DNA of 64,000 nucleotides from assembly GCA_013391845.1 (NCBI GenBank), contig CP058414.1:124001-188000 (forward strand), given 5' to 3'. The notes below the pieces were generated by a model. That model searched no databases. It worked only from the letters and a program-made list of their open reading frames with translations, and had not been told where the DNA came from. The translations under genes and the position numbers were made by a program. Of this stretch, positions 54,827 to 64,000 are shown piece by piece (the stretch's first letter is position 1; each line of letters opens with the position of its first letter). The DNA is from Pseudoalteromonas shioyasakiensis (GTDB lineage Bacteria > Pseudomonadota > Gammaproteobacteria > Enterobacterales > Alteromonadaceae).

Positions 54827-56116
54827 TTAATTAGTCACTACGAAAGAGTCGAGCTCTTGTCCCATCTCTTTTTTCAAGCGATTCCAGTCTGCCATTGGTA
54901 AGCGTACCGATAGTAACCAGTTTCCTTGTTCATCGAAACTCTCTTGATGAACTGCGTTTAAGTTAAATAATGCTGCACGAATACGACCATATTGTGGTGC
55001 TAATTTTAGTTCATCAGCAAACATCTTCTTGGCAAGTAACTCATTAATTGCCTCAGACAGTAGCTCACAGCCTACGCCTGTTCGCGCAGATAACCAAACT
55101 CGTACCGGTTGACCTTCATCGTTTCTATCTATACGTGGCGCAACGTCATCTAGTGCATCTATTTTGTTATAAACCAATAACTGAGGCACTTCATCTGCTT
55201 CAATTTCTTTTAAAACAGACTGTACTTGCTCAATATTTTCTTTTCGACGAGGGTCTGCCACATCAATAACATGTAGCTGCAAATCAGCTTCACGGGTTTC
55301 TGTTAAGGTTGCTTTAAACGCTGCAACAAGGTCATGCGGTAAGTGACGTATAAAACCTACCGTATCAGCTAAAATAACCGGACCTATATCACCAATATCC
55401 AACTTACGTAAGGTTGGATCTAGGGTTGCGAATAACTGGTCGGCTGCATACACATCAGAATCTGTAATGCGGTTAAATAACGTTGATTTACCAGCATTGG
55501 TATAACCAACTAGTGAAACCGTTGGAATTTCATTTCGCGTTCGTGCACGCCTACCCTGCTCACGTTGAACAGCGACTTTATCTAAACGGGCACGAATATT
55601 TTTAATTCTTGCGCGCAATAATCGTCTATCGGTTTCGAGCTGGGTTTCACCCGGACCACGTAAACCTATCCCCCCTTTTTGTCTTTCAAGGTGGGTCCAA
55701 CCACGGATCAATCGAGTAGAAATATGGCGTAACTGAGCTAACTCAACCTGAAGTTTACCTTCGTGAGTACGCGCTCGCTGCGCAAAAATATCTAGGATCA
55801 AACTCGTACGATCAAGAACACGACACTGGCAAACGCGTTCTAAGTTGCGCTCCTGTGACGGGCTAAGTTGATGGTTGAAAATGATGACATCTGCATTGTG
55901 GATTTTGACAGTTTCAGCGATTTCTTCTGCTTTTCCGGTCCCGACGAAAAGTTTCGGATGTGGTGCTTGACGACTGCCTTGCACAATCGCCAAACTACTA
56001 ACACCAGCAGAAGATACCAACAACTCTAATTCGTGGAGATCTTCACGATCCCCCTCTTTAGGTAAGTCGATATGAACTAAAACTGCCTGTTCGCCGGCTT
56101 CATAACGGTCAAACAA
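54827..56116 (-). CDS. hflX: ribosome-associated GTPase HflX
   Basis: A GTPase that binds and helps rescue or split ribosomes under stress; 429 residues. N-terminal HflX domain (about 1-180) with FVGTGKAEEIAETVK and the glycine-rich loop RLIRGWTHLERQKGGIGLRG with GPGETQLETDRR. The G domain follows (about 200-365) with G1 GYTNAGKST, G3 DTVGFIRHLP and G4 YNKID. It stands between hfq and hflK in the conserved order. Confidence 0.96.
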   Translation of the reverse strand: MFDRYEAGEQAVLVHIDLPKEGDREDLHELELLVSSAGVSSLAIVQGSRQAPHPKLFVGTGKAEEIAETVKIHNADVIIFNHQLSPSQERNLERVCQCRVLDRTSLILDIFAQRARTHEGKLQVELAQLRHISTRLIRGWTHLERQKGGIGLRGPGETQLETDRRLLRARIKNIRARLDKVAVQREQGRRARTRNEIPTVSLVGYTNAGKSTLFNRITDSDVYAADQLFATLDPTLRKLDIGDIGPVILADTVGFIRHLPHDLVAAFKATLTETREADLQLHVIDVADPRRKENIEQVQSVLKEIEADEVPQLLVYNKIDALDDVAPRIDRNDEGQPVRVWLSARTGVGCELLSEAINELLAKKMFADELKLAPQYGRIRAALFNLNAVHQESFDEQGNWLLSVRLPMADWNRLKKEMGQELDSFVVTN

Positions 56117-56133
56117 GCATTACGCTCCTAAGT

Positions 56134-56397
56134 TTAAAAATTTCCAGGTTCTTGCTCTTCTGAATCATCACTTCCTTGAACACCTTGGAAGTTAACAGAA
56201 CGCGCTGGAACAACAGTTGAAATAGCGTGTTTATACACCATTTGATTAACGGTGTTTTCAAGTAAAATAACAAATTGGTCAAATGACTGGATTTTACCCT
56301 GCAATTTAATGCCATTAACCAAAAAGATTGATACTGGAATGCGCTCACGACGTAACGCATTTAAAAATGGGTCTTGTAACGACTGGCCTTTTGCCAT
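56134..56397 (-). CDS. hfq: RNA chaperone Hfq
   Basis: Hexameric Sm-like RNA chaperone for small-RNA regulation; 87 residues, shorter than the 102 of E. coli because of a short tail. Sm1 ([20 protein letters not shown]) and Sm2 ([10 protein letters not shown]) are intact, as are Q8 and the distal and proximal surface residues including the KHA motif. The tail is Asp/Ser/Glu-rich ([14 protein letters not shown]). It lies 17 bp before hflX and 80 bp after miaA. Confidence 0.98.
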   Translation of the reverse strand: MAKGQSLQDPFLNALRRERIPVSIFLVNGIKLQGKIQSFDQFVILLENTVNQMVYKHAISTVVPARSVNFQGVQGSDDSEEQEPGNF

Positions 56398-56477
56398 GTT
56401 ATTTTCCTTCGTTCTAGGTGTTATTATAATTAAGTAGCTGAACTAATTTAACAAAGCTAAAAAACTTTCAGCTACTA

Positions 56478-57395
56478 CTAGCTTAGCGAACTTACTACAC
56501 GTTGCAAGTTTTCTTCATCACCCGAAGTCAACCAAGTTACATCAGGCCAACCTCTTAACCAAGTCAGTTGTCTCTTGGCTAACTGCCGTGTGGCTGCAAT
56601 ACCGCGAAAGACCATTTCATCATAGTCAATTTCGCCAGCAATGTAATCCCACATTTGTCTATAACCCACACAACGAATCGAAGGCAGGTCAGGGTGTAAA
56701 TCCTTACGTTTATATAGGGATGAAACTTCATTTTCAAACCCCTGATCGAGCATTATTTTGAACCTTTTCTCAATTCGCTGATGTAATTCACTGCGATCAT
56801 CAGGCGCAATGGCAAATTGATGGAAAGTATAAGGAAGCTCAGGCTGTTTTTGTTTTTGCAGCTCAGTCATTGTTTTCCCTGTTATACGATACACTTCCAA
56901 TGCGCGATTAATTCGTTGCGAATCATTTTCGCTTATTTTTTGTGCTGCATCAGGATCAATTTTCACAAGCTCTTTATGCAAATGTGGCCAGCCTAACTGC
57001 TTTGCTTCTTTTTCAAGCTCGGCACGTACTTCAGGTGATGCCTCTGGTAGCGGTGATAAGCCATCAATAAGCGACTTAAAATACATCATTGTACCGCCAA
57101 CCAATACAGGTACTTTACCTTGCTTATGAAATAGATCAATCTTTTCAATGGCATCACGGCGAAAATCTGCTACTGAATAACTATCTGCTGGGTCAATAAT
57201 ATCGATCAAATGATGCGGCGCACGAGCTAGCTCTTCTGCATTTGGTTTTGCAGTGCCGATATCCATATCTTTATAGACTAATGCTGAATCAACACTGATT
57301 ACTTCTGTGTTTAAATGCTCACACAGCGAAATTGCTAAGTCTGTTTTCCCTGCAGCGGTTGGTCCCATTAAAAAAATGACGGGTAAGTTATTCAA
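56478..57395 (-). CDS. miaA: tRNA dimethylallyltransferase MiaA
   Basis: Adds dimethylallyl to A37 of tRNAs that read UNN codons. 305 residues: P-loop [13 protein letters not shown] (about 10-22), [18 protein letters not shown] (about 34-51), [24 protein letters not shown] (about 100-114) and the C-terminal [14 protein letters not shown]. Part of the amiB-mutL-miaA-hfq-hflX series; 15 bp after mutL. Confidence 0.97.
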   Translation of the reverse strand: MNNLPVIFLMGPTAAGKTDLAISLCEHLNTEVISVDSALVYKDMDIGTAKPNAEELARAPHHLIDIIDPADSYSVADFRRDAIEKIDLFHKQGKVPVLVGGTMMYFKSLIDGLSPLPEASPEVRAELEKEAKQLGWPHLHKELVKIDPDAAQKISENDSQRINRALEVYRITGKTMTELQKQKQPELPYTFHQFAIAPDDRSELHQRIEKRFKIMLDQGFENEVSSLYKRKDLHPDLPSIRCVGYRQMWDYIAGEIDYDEMVFRGIAATRQLAKRQLTWLRGWPDVTWLTSGDEENLQRVVSSLS

Positions 57396-57410
57396 GCCTA
57401 AATACCTTGC

Positions 57411-59249
57411 TTAGTTTAAAAACTGAGATAGATCTATTTTAACTGCTTTTTGACGTAAACGTTGCATAGTTTGTGGATTATTTTCTAACCGAGTCACTTG
57501 CTCCATAAAGGCTTGACTTGCGTAATAGCGTTTTGGAATTTGCTGTGTTAACCATTCTAGCCATTTATCCAGTGAACTTAGCGATGATTTGCAGCCGCTA
57601 ATCAGGCACTCAATAGCATGACTCACATCAAGTAAATACACACAAGGCGGGAGCCTTTTAACCATCACAAATTGCTTTTCAATAACCAAATCAAAACCGA
57701 GTAAGGTAAACCACGACTGCTGAGCATTTAAGGCGCTAATGTCATCAGCACTTGCATTCACTCGCACAGGCAACAACAAAGCTTTGCCATCAAGGCTGCC
57801 AGCTTGTTCTACTTGCACTTGCCAGTCGAGTGCTAAAGCATACTTAAAGTGCGCAGCAAATAGCTGGTTATCTTCACTAAATACGCATTCACCTTCTCGT
57901 ACGTGAATGAGTTTGGCAAGCTTAGCTTGCTCAGCAACCGGTGCTGCAATGCTTGGTTCAGGGCGTACTTGGTCAAAATGCGCGGCATGTTGCTCACTGA
58001 TCCCTTGATAAAAAGCATTCACATCTTGATGCGATGTTTTACTGCGCCCTTGGCTGTCGCTACCAAAACCACCTCCAGAACGACCTGTTGTACCAGAATA
58101 ACTTGTTAAACGTGTCGGTTGTAATTCAGATTTGGGGTAATCATACTGCTCTGCTGGCACTGATTGATTCAAACTTGGCTGCGTGCTGCTTAGGTTTGTC
58201 TCATCAAACGAAGCATGTTGAAAAGCAGTTTCATTATGTTCGGTAAAACCGGCTTCATGCTGAAGCGGCACTACAACTTGTTTTATTGCCTGCAGAATAA
58301 AATCATGTACTAAGCGACCTTGATGAAACCGTACTTCATGTTTAGCCGGGTGCACATTAACATCGACCTGGCGTGGATCAATATCAATATAAATTACAAA
58401 TCCTGGAAGCTCTTCTGATCCAGCAACTTCTTCAAAAGCTTGGCGAATCGCATGCAAAATGAGTTTATCGCGCATCATGCGATTATTGACATAGGTATAT
58501 TGAGTGCTATTTGCTGAACCCACTGGTAATACCCAGCCTCGTAGCATCAAGCCTGCTTCACCTGATTGAATATGCAAACCCTGCTCACTGAACGCCTTAC
58601 CAGCAACTTGCGCTACACGTGTTATTGCGTGCTCAGGGTTTGGCTTTGCACGGTATTGACGCACAACTTTGCCGTTGTGTGTAAGAGTAATAGATACATC
58701 AAAGCGACTCAACGCGATACGCTTTATTAGCTCATCGATATGTGAAAACTCAGTTTTCTCGGTGCGAAGAAACTTTCGCCGCGCAGGGGTATTAAAAAAT
58801 AAGTCTTTTACCTCAATGGTGGTGCCATCGGGATGTGCAGTTGGCTTGATTTGCACCGCCATATCGCGTCCTTCAGCAAACGCTTGCCATGCGGCTTCTT
58901 GTTGTTTTGGTTTTGAACTCAAAGTTAGCCGTGATACTGAGCTAATAGAAGCGAGTGCTTCACCACGAAAACCCAGTGAACAGATGTTCTCTAAATCATC
59001 AAGTGACTTAAGTTTACTTGTAGCATGGCGCGACAAAGCTAATGTCAGCTCATCTTTATTAATGCCCGAACCATTATCGCGAATGCGAATCAGCTTATGA
59101 CCACCGCGCTCAATATCGATTTGAATGCGCGTTGCGCCGGCATCTAAACTGTTTTCGACTAGCTCTTTAACAACAGATGCGGGGCGTTCAACCACCTCAC
59201 CCGCAGCAATTTGGTTAGCCAATCGCGCGGGTAGTATTTCTATGCTCAT
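57411..59249 (-). CDS. mutL: DNA mismatch repair protein MutL
   Basis: Mismatch-repair mediator ATPase, 612 residues. N-terminal GHKL ATPase: [23 protein letters not shown] (about 18-40), RIRDNGSGI (about 55-63), RHATSKL and [14 protein letters not shown] (about 93-106), then the transducer domain up to about 330. A variable Ser/Gln/Gly-rich linker spans about 340-430, and a dimerisation domain lacking the endonuclease motif DQHAAxER follows, as in other bacteria that use MutH. Placed between amiB and miaA. Confidence 0.97.
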   Translation of the reverse strand: MSIEILPARLANQIAAGEVVERPASVVKELVENSLDAGATRIQIDIERGGHKLIRIRDNGSGINKDELTLALSRHATSKLKSLDDLENICSLGFRGEALASISSVSRLTLSSKPKQQEAAWQAFAEGRDMAVQIKPTAHPDGTTIEVKDLFFNTPARRKFLRTEKTEFSHIDELIKRIALSRFDVSITLTHNGKVVRQYRAKPNPEHAITRVAQVAGKAFSEQGLHIQSGEAGLMLRGWVLPVGSANSTQYTYVNNRMMRDKLILHAIRQAFEEVAGSEELPGFVIYIDIDPRQVDVNVHPAKHEVRFHQGRLVHDFILQAIKQVVVPLQHEAGFTEHNETAFQHASFDETNLSSTQPSLNQSVPAEQYDYPKSELQPTRLTSYSGTTGRSGGGFGSDSQGRSKTSHQDVNAFYQGISEQHAAHFDQVRPEPSIAAPVAEQAKLAKLIHVREGECVFSEDNQLFAAHFKYALALDWQVQVEQAGSLDGKALLLPVRVNASADDISALNAQQSWFTLLGFDLVIEKQFVMVKRLPPCVYLLDVSHAIECLISGCKSSLSSLDKWLEWLTQQIPKRYYASQAFMEQVTRLENNPQTMQRLRQKAVKIDLSQFLN

Positions 59250-59272
59250 AGTGTTCCTAACACGAAAATTGA

Positions 59273-60616
59273 CTAGCTTTGAGGAATATCAAGCTCTTGA
59301 CCAATAAACAAGGTATTCGATTTTAACTTGTTGGCCGTTTTTAGCTTACTAACAGAGGTGTTGTATCTGCTTGCCAAAATACTTAACGACTCACCGGGAC
59401 GTACTTTATGTTTAGTCGGAAACTGCGCTTTTAACTTAGCAAATAACGAGTCATCTGGCGGGTTTTGCATATAGTAATTTTTAATCGAAGTGAAAATTGC
59501 TTTTGCTAAACGCTCCTGATGCTGCGCCGTTTTTAGCATTCGCTCTTCGCGCGGGTTCGAAATAAACCCTGTTTCTACCAAAATAGACGGAATATCCGGT
59601 GATTTTAATACTGCAAGACTCGCCGCTTGTGGACGCTTCTTATGCATTTTAGCAACTTTTCTTAATTCGCTAACCACTTCTTCCGCAACACTAAAACCTG
59701 TTTTCATTGAGTGATCCATCGACATATCTAGCAGTGCTTGTGCTAAATATTTTTCGCTAGCAGTATCTTTTAACACACCAGCAGCACCACCTAAAAGCTC
59801 TGAGTGTTTTTCTTTATCCTCAATCCATTTACCAATTTCAGAATTAGCGCGACGCAGTGATAGCACCCAGACAGAAGCACCGTTTGGCTGCGGGCTGGTA
59901 AATGCGTCAGCATGAATCGACACAAAGAAGTCTGCTTTTTTCTTTCGAGCAATGCTAGTACGGGTGTTTAAATTGACAAAGTAGTCACTACGGCGAACCA
60001 TGCGCGAAATCATGCCTTTTTCAGCATCTATCATTCGCTCCAGGCGCTTCGCTATTTGCAGCGTGATATCTTTTTCATACGTGCCTGACGGACCAATTGA
60101 GCCCGGGTCTTCACCACCATGGCCTGCGTCAATCGCAATGACGATATCGCGTTCTTGATGAAGCTCACGCTTTTTAACACTGGTATTGGTTGAAGCAACT
60201 GGTTCTGCCTTCGGCGTTTTATCCACAAGGTCAACCACTAAACGGTGTTTATATGGATCGGTCGGTAATAAAGCAAACACGACTGGTTTACTGGCACGAG
60301 CTAGTTCAAAAACAAAACGCACACTCTTGCTATCTTTTGGTTTTGAATAACGCAGTTTTGAAACGATCTGATGCTTTTTAGGAATAGCAGGCAAGCTATC
60401 TAGTTTGTCTGTATTTTTTAAGTCAATCACTAAACGAGCTGGGTTCTTCAACATGAAGTAGCTAAAATCAGGCTTATCGTTTAAGTCAAAGACCACACGA
60501 GTGCTGTCAGGTGAGGGCCACACACGTACGCTATTAATCGTATTTTGTGCAAGCGCAACTTGGCTCACAAACAAAAACATCAATATAGTTAATAGTTTAA
60601 ATGTACAACGAGCCAT
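59273..60616 (-). CDS. amiB: N-acetylmuramoyl-L-alanine amidase AmiB with AMIN and LysM domains
   Basis: Periplasmic cell-separation amidase, 447 residues. Signal peptide (about 1-23), AMIN targeting domain (about 27-125, [20 protein letters not shown]), zinc amidase domain (about 158-385) with [13 protein letters not shown], the Glu in the TYEKDI region, SIHADAF and [15 protein letters not shown]-terminal LysM (about 403-446, [18 protein letters not shown]) ends it. The LysM tail is usual in marine gammaproteobacteria and absent from E. coli AmiA. It is located between tsaE and mutL. Confidence 0.96.
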   Translation of the reverse strand: MARCTFKLLTILMFLFVSQVALAQNTINSVRVWPSPDSTRVVFDLNDKPDFSYFMLKNPARLVIDLKNTDKLDSLPAIPKKHQIVSKLRYSKPKDSKSVRFVFELARASKPVVFALLPTDPYKHRLVVDLVDKTPKAEPVASTNTSVKKRELHQERDIVIAIDAGHGGEDPGSIGPSGTYEKDITLQIAKRLERMIDAEKGMISRMVRRSDYFVNLNTRTSIARKKKADFFVSIHADAFTSPQPNGASVWVLSLRRANSEIGKWIEDKEKHSELLGGAAGVLKDTASEKYLAQALLDMSMDHSMKTGFSVAEEVVSELRKVAKMHKKRPQAASLAVLKSPDIPSILVETGFISNPREERMLKTAQHQERLAKAIFTSIKNYYMQNPPDDSLFAKLKAQFPTKHKVRPGESLSILASRYNTSVSKLKTANKLKSNTLFIGQELDIPQS

Positions 60617-60652
60617 TTTTACTAATACACCTTTATTTTTATATGTTTATTC

Positions 60653-61120
60653 TTACGCGCTCTTAAGTTGCTGAACAATTGCCTGACCACGGTCGGTTAA
60701 GCTGTTAATTAAAATAGCACGCGCCTCGCCTTCATAGCGCAGGGTGATATCAAGATCCGGTGTTGGAATAAATTCGCCGCCTTTTTCGGGCCATTCCACA
60801 ACACAAATAGCCTGTGGTGAAAAATAGTCACGAATACCCATATATTCAAGTTCTTCAGGATCACCTAAGCGATATAAATCAAAGTGATAGACATCAGCTT
60901 TAGTTAATTGGTAAGGCTCGACCAGTGTATAAGTTGGACTCTTAACCTTACCTTGATGACCGAAACCTTGCACGATACCACGGGTTAATGTCGTTTTACC
61001 GGCACCTAATTCACCATGTAAATAGATGACTGCTCCTTGCTCCATTAAGGCTGCAAGTTGCTTACCCATATTAACCGTTGCCGCTTCATCAGCGAGTGGA
61101 AAACCAACACTGTCGGTCAT
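60653..61120 (-). CDS. tsaE: tRNA threonylcarbamoyladenosine biosynthesis ATPase TsaE
   Basis: ATPase needed with TsaB/TsaD to make t6A37 in tRNA. 155 residues: Walker A LHGELGAGKTTLTRGIV (about 37-53), VKSPTYTLVEPY (about 66-77), YHFDLYRL and VVEWPEKG. ATG 61120 with GAGG six bases upstream is used; the longer frame adds nine unsupported residues. First gene of the tsaE-amiB-mutL series. The nnr gene often found before it is not here. Confidence 0.95.
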   Translation of the reverse strand: MTDSVGFPLADEAATVNMGKQLAALMEQGAVIYLHGELGAGKTTLTRGIVQGFGHQGKVKSPTYTLVEPYQLTKADVYHFDLYRLGDPEELEYMGIRDYFSPQAICVVEWPEKGGEFIPTPDLDITLRYEGEARAILINSLTDRGQAIVQQLKSA

Positions 61121-61212
61121 TATTACCTCATGAAAAACTAAAAACACATTACTTTATTAATCATACCAGAATATTTTTGTAAGGCGAGAGCCGCTCTTAT
61201 GCCTAATTTGAC

Positions 61213-61243
61213 AAAAAAAAGCCGGCAAAGTTGCCGGCTTTTT
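61213..61243 (-). terminator. intrinsic terminator after accC
   Basis: AAAAAGCCGGCAA / TTGCCGGCTTTTT long stem with two-base loop; T run on the minus strand separates accC from tsaE. Confidence 0.9.
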
Positions 61244-61262
61244 AGCTTAAACAGAATTTTGT

Positions 61263-62603
61263 TTACAGACCTAGCTTCTTCTCAAGGTAGTGGATGTTTG
61301 TACCACCGTTTTGGAAGTTCTCATCTGCCAAGATTTTCTTGTGTAGTGGTGTGTTGGTCTTGATACCGTCAATCACTAATTCGTTTAACGCATTGCGTGA
61401 ACGAGCAATGGCTACATCACGGTTTTCACCGTAACAGATCAGCTTACCAATCATTGAATCGTAATGAGGTGGTACGGTGTAATCTGCATAGATATGACTG
61501 TCCCAACGAATACCTAAACCGCCAGCAGGGTGGAATCGCGTGATTTTACCTGGTGATGGAATAAAGGTTTCTGGGTCTTCAGCATTAATACGGCACTCAA
61601 TTGCATGACCACGAATAACCACATCTTCTTGTGTGAATGATAATGGCTGGCCAGCTGCAATTTTTAGCTGTTCTTTGATTAAGTCAACGCCAGTTACCAT
61701 TTCTGTTACTGGGTGCTCAACCTGAATACGAGTATTCATTTCGATGAAATAGAACTCGCCGTTTTCGTATAAGAACTCGAACGTACCTGCACCACGATAA
61801 CCAATTTCGATACATGCACGAGTACAACGGTCACCGATGAACTTACGCATTTCAGCTGTGATACCTGGCGCTGGCGCTTCTTCAACAACTTTTTGGTGAC
61901 GACGTTGCATTGAACAATCACGCTCACCTAAGTGAACTGCATTGCCTTGACCGTCAGCAAGTACTTGAACTTCGATATGACGTGGGTTTTCAAGGAATTT
62001 TTCCATGTAAACCATACCATTACCGAAGAACTGCTTTGCTTCTTGCTGAGTAAGAGCGATTGAATCGATTAGTTCTTTTTCGCTGCGAACAACACGCATA
62101 CCACGACCGCCGCCGCCGCCTGCTGCTTTAATAATTACAGGGTAACCAATACGTTTTGCGATTTGAATGTTGCGTTCGCTGTCTGCCGTTAATGGACCAT
62201 CTGAACCAGGTACACAAGGTACACCTGCTTTACGCATCGCTTCGATTGCAGAAACTTTATCACCCATTAAGCGAATCGTGTCGCCTTTAGGACCGATAAA
62301 CACAAAGCCACTTTGCTCAACTTGATCTGCAAAGTCTGCATTTTCAGAAAGGAAACCATAACCTGGGTGGATAGCAACTGCGTCTGTTACTTCTGCCGCT
62401 GCAATAATGCGCGGAATATCTAAGTAACTTTCAGTCGCTGATGGTTTACCAATACAAATTGTTTCATCTGCCAGTAACACGTGCTTAAGATCACGGTCTG
62501 CCGTTGAATGCACAGCAACAGTTTTGATCCCAAGCTCTTTGCAGGCGCGCAGTACGCGAAGTGCAATTTCACCTCGGTTTGCAATGACTACTTTATCTAA
62601 CAT
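61263..62603 (-). CDS. accC: biotin carboxylase subunit AccC of acetyl-CoA carboxylase
   Basis: ATP-dependent carboxylation of the biotin on AccB, first half-reaction of fatty-acid synthesis. 446 residues: [31 protein letters not shown], the ATP-grasp glycine loop [16 protein letters not shown] (about 157-172), [18 protein letters not shown], and the catalytic [17 protein letters not shown] (about 287-303). Follows accB by 23 bp and ends in a strong terminator. Confidence 0.98.
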   Translation of the reverse strand: MLDKVVIANRGEIALRVLRACKELGIKTVAVHSTADRDLKHVLLADETICIGKPSATESYLDIPRIIAAAEVTDAVAIHPGYGFLSENADFADQVEQSGFVFIGPKGDTIRLMGDKVSAIEAMRKAGVPCVPGSDGPLTADSERNIQIAKRIGYPVIIKAAGGGGGRGMRVVRSEKELIDSIALTQQEAKQFFGNGMVYMEKFLENPRHIEVQVLADGQGNAVHLGERDCSMQRRHQKVVEEAPAPGITAEMRKFIGDRCTRACIEIGYRGAGTFEFLYENGEFYFIEMNTRIQVEHPVTEMVTGVDLIKEQLKIAAGQPLSFTQEDVVIRGHAIECRINAEDPETFIPSPGKITRFHPAGGLGIRWDSHIYADYTVPPHYDSMIGKLICYGENRDVAIARSRNALNELVIDGIKTNTPLHKKILADENFQNGGTNIHYLEKKLGL

Positions 62604-62626
62604 AGAGTTGGCCTTTTGTTGCGCTA

Positions 62627-63091
62627 TTATTCAATGATGAATAAAGGTTGATCGAATTCTACTGGCTCGCCATTTTCAACTAAGATAGCTTTTACTGTGC
62701 CTGCTTTATCAGATTCGATTTGGTTCATCATTTTCATTGCTTCAACGATACATAACGTGTCGCCAACATTTACTTTAGAACCTACTTCTACATAAGGTGC
62801 TGCTTCTGGAGAAGCCGCTGAGTAGAATGAACCAACCATAGGTGATTTAACTTGGTGACCAGTCGGTGCAGCTGGAGCAGCCGCTTCTGCTGCAGGAGCA
62901 TCTGCTACTGGAGCTGGCGCCGCTGCAGGCGCAGGTGCTGCAAACTGTTGTGGAGCATATTGCATTGCAGGTGCTGCAGCCATGTTGTTACGATTGATGC
63001 GTACTGACTCTTCACCTTCAGTGATTTCTAATTCAGCAATACCAGATTCTTCTACTAGTTCGATAAGTTTTTTGATCTTGCGAATATCCAT
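62627..63091 (-). CDS. accB: biotin carboxyl carrier protein AccB
   Basis: Carrier subunit of acetyl-CoA carboxylase, 154 residues. N-terminal helix [21 protein letters not shown], an Ala/Pro-rich flexible linker (about 38-78), then the biotinyl domain with [10 protein letters not shown] and the biotin-accepting lysine in VEAMKMMNQ (about 118-126). Order aroQ-accB-accC is the usual one. Confidence 0.98.
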   Translation of the reverse strand: MDIRKIKKLIELVEESGIAELEITEGEESVRINRNNMAAAPAMQYAPQQFAAPAPAAAPAPVADAPAAEAAAPAAPTGHQVKSPMVGSFYSAASPEAAPYVEVGSKVNVGDTLCIVEAMKMMNQIESDKAGTVKAILVENGEPVEFDQPLFIIE

Positions 63092-63121
63092 TGAACGACC
63101 CGCCTGTTAGTTATTTAAAAA

Positions 63122-63574
63122 TTAATGTGTGTTTTGCAATTGGTTAACTGCAGCTTCTAGTGCCACCTTATAACCCATTGCTCCTAATCCAATAATGACG
63201 CCTTGTGCCACATCCGAAAAATACGAATGATGACGGAATGCTTCGCGAGCATGCACATTAGTTAAATGCACCTCGTAAAAGGGAATGTTTACACTGAGTA
63301 ATGCATCCCGTAAGGCTACGCTTGTATGCGTAAATGCAGCAGGGTTAATAATAATTGCATCAACCTCTTGCCATGCATCGTGAATGCGCTCTATTAATGC
63401 AGCTTCACTGTTACTTTGGAAATGCGTTAAATCAACATTGAGACCTGCAGCAACCTGACTAAGTTCAGCTATAATCTCATCAAGAGATTGAGTGCCGTAC
63501 TTTTCTGGTTCACGCTTGCCAAGCATGTTTAAATTTGGCCCATTTAGAACTAAAAGTTTGAATTTTGCAGCCAT
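63122..63574 (-). CDS. aroQ: 3-dehydroquinate dehydratase type II
   Basis: Shikimate-pathway dehydratase, 150 residues. [17 protein letters not shown] (about 11-27) holds the catalytic Tyr; [32 protein letters not shown] (about 76-92) and [19 protein letters not shown] (about 99-117) hold the substrate loop and catalytic His. First of aroQ-accB-accC; dsbD lies upstream. A hairpin (CACGCTTA/TAAGCGTG, 63627-63645) lies in its 5' region. Confidence 0.96.
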   Translation of the reverse strand: MAAKFKLLVLNGPNLNMLGKREPEKYGTQSLDEIIAELSQVAAGLNVDLTHFQSNSEAALIERIHDAWQEVDAIIINPAAFTHTSVALRDALLSVNIPFYEVHLTNVHAREAFRHHSYFSDVAQGVIIGLGAMGYKVALEAAVNQLQNTH

Positions 63575-63870
63575 AATACGCGATATATCCTATAAGTAAG
63601 CAGTTTAACCATATTCATCATAAACCCACGCTTAACCTAAGCGTGCTGATGTAAAATAGCAACTATTTCTCACGTTAACCACCTATTATAGATATTTCGA
63701 CGTAAATAGCAGCAAAATACTGGTCTAATCACTACCTACTTACGGCAAATGCAGGCATGACAAGGCACTCAAGTAAGTTAATCACTGTCTTTACTTGTTG
63801 TGTAATTGAACATTTACAAGAAAAAGCGCTGATTTTTAGCTAATAAAAGCATTTTTCTTAGCTAGAAACA
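63575..63870. other. non-coding gap between aroQ and the dsbD terminator
   Basis: About 300 bp, A/T-rich, with one perfect 8-bp hairpin CACGCTTA/TAAGCGTG at 63627-63645 in the presumed aroQ leader. It has no T tail, so it is not a terminator. Nothing else is recognised; the aroQ promoter must lie here. Confidence 0.4.
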
Positions 63871-63898
63871 AAAACGCCACTCTAATGAGTGGCGTTTT
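63871..63898 (-). terminator. intrinsic terminator after dsbD
   Basis: AAAACGCCACTC (63871-63882) / GAGTGGCGTTTT (63887-63898) with loop TAAT; lies 24 bp past the stop of the partial dsbD. Confidence 0.88.
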
Positions 63899-63921
63899 GC
63901 TATTTTCCTGCACGTTTGCGT

Positions 63922-64000
63922 TTATTTGGCAGTATTTCTTACTTTTGCTAAATGTTCAGTAAAGTCTTTCGCGTTTAAAAACCCAGTTACACGTTGCTCT
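63922..64000 (-). CDS. dsbD: C-terminal end of thiol:disulfide interchange protein DsbD, partial
   Basis: Only the last 25 codons and the stop are inside the window. They read EQRVTGFLNAKDF followed by TEHLAKVRNTAK, which fits the end of the C-terminal thioredoxin domain of DsbD (family ends of the type RVTGFMxAxxF). The conserved gene order dsbD-aroQ-accB-accC in related genera supports this. The rest of the gene is beyond the window, so the call rests on a short peptide and synteny. Confidence 0.6.
   Translation of the reverse strand, partial: EQRVTGFLNAKDFTEHLAKVRNTAK

Overview
The window reads as chromosomal DNA of a marine gammaproteobacterium of the order Alteromonadales, most likely Pseudoalteromonas or a close relative. 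The reasons are the low-to-moderate GC content, the oversized PstC and PstA proteins, a MotX (sodium-driven flagellar motor) gene beside purA, the tsaE-amiB-mutL-miaA-hfq-hflX-hflK-hflC-purA and dsbD-aroQ-accB-accC gene orders, and short interspersed elements ending in ATACCAATYCGC. The genus is inferred from gene content, not from a search. I see no prophage, CRISPR array, plasmid gene or complete insertion sequence.

Layout. 1-2 kb: queA and the 5' part of tgt (queuosine tRNA modification). 2.2-7.2 kb: a receiver-PAS-GGDEF-EAL protein, a small membrane protein, and an ECF sigma / membrane anti-sigma / periplasmic coiled-coil operon. 7.4-8.3 kb: oxyR. 8.4-21 kb: a phosphate block with pit and its PhoU-like partner, phoU-pstB-pstA-pstC (no pstS here), a divergent tandem-ACT gene, and ppk1-ppx. 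Two inverted copies of a 250-265 bp MITE-like repeat enclose ppk-ppx. Matching PhoB-type promoters can be read upstream of pstC and ppk. 21-28 kb: a CusCBA-type copper/silver efflux operon whose CusB carries a CusF-like tail, plus a Met/His/Asp-rich secreted protein.

28-37 kb: mixed housekeeping and envelope genes (PqiA-like, EAL-HDOD, solute-binding protein, PhnA/YjdM-like, YbaY-META lipoprotein, rlmJ, zapA pair, periplasmic metallo-hydrolase, MltD-like transglycosylase, slyD). 37-41.4 kb: two converging transcription units that together encode a short-chain dehydrogenase, a lactonase-type amidohydrolase, an enolase-superfamily sugar-acid dehydratase and a class II aldolase, which looks like a split non-phosphorylating sugar or sugar-acid pathway. 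41.5-47.4 kb: cytochrome c, DUF2058 protein, MFS transporter, ProX-type editing protein, lipoprotein, tRNA-Ala(UGC), proBA. 47.4-48.4 kb: a 918 bp gap with several strong hairpins. 48.4-50.4 kb: a CPA1-type cation/proton antiporter followed by a second kind of MITE in its 3' UTR. 50.4-61 kb: motX, purA, hflC, hflK, hflX, hfq, miaA, mutL, amiB, tsaE. 61.2-64 kb: accC, accB, aroQ and the last codons of dsbD.

Most genes are ordinary. The least explained features are the repeats and Pho sites around ppk-ppx, the sigma/anti-sigma/coiled-coil module, the split sugar-acid gene set, and the structured gap upstream of the antiporter. Several starts were moved downstream of the longest reading frame because of a Shine-Dalgarno match, a signal peptide or a promoter. 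All promoter, Pho-box and RNA calls were made by eye.
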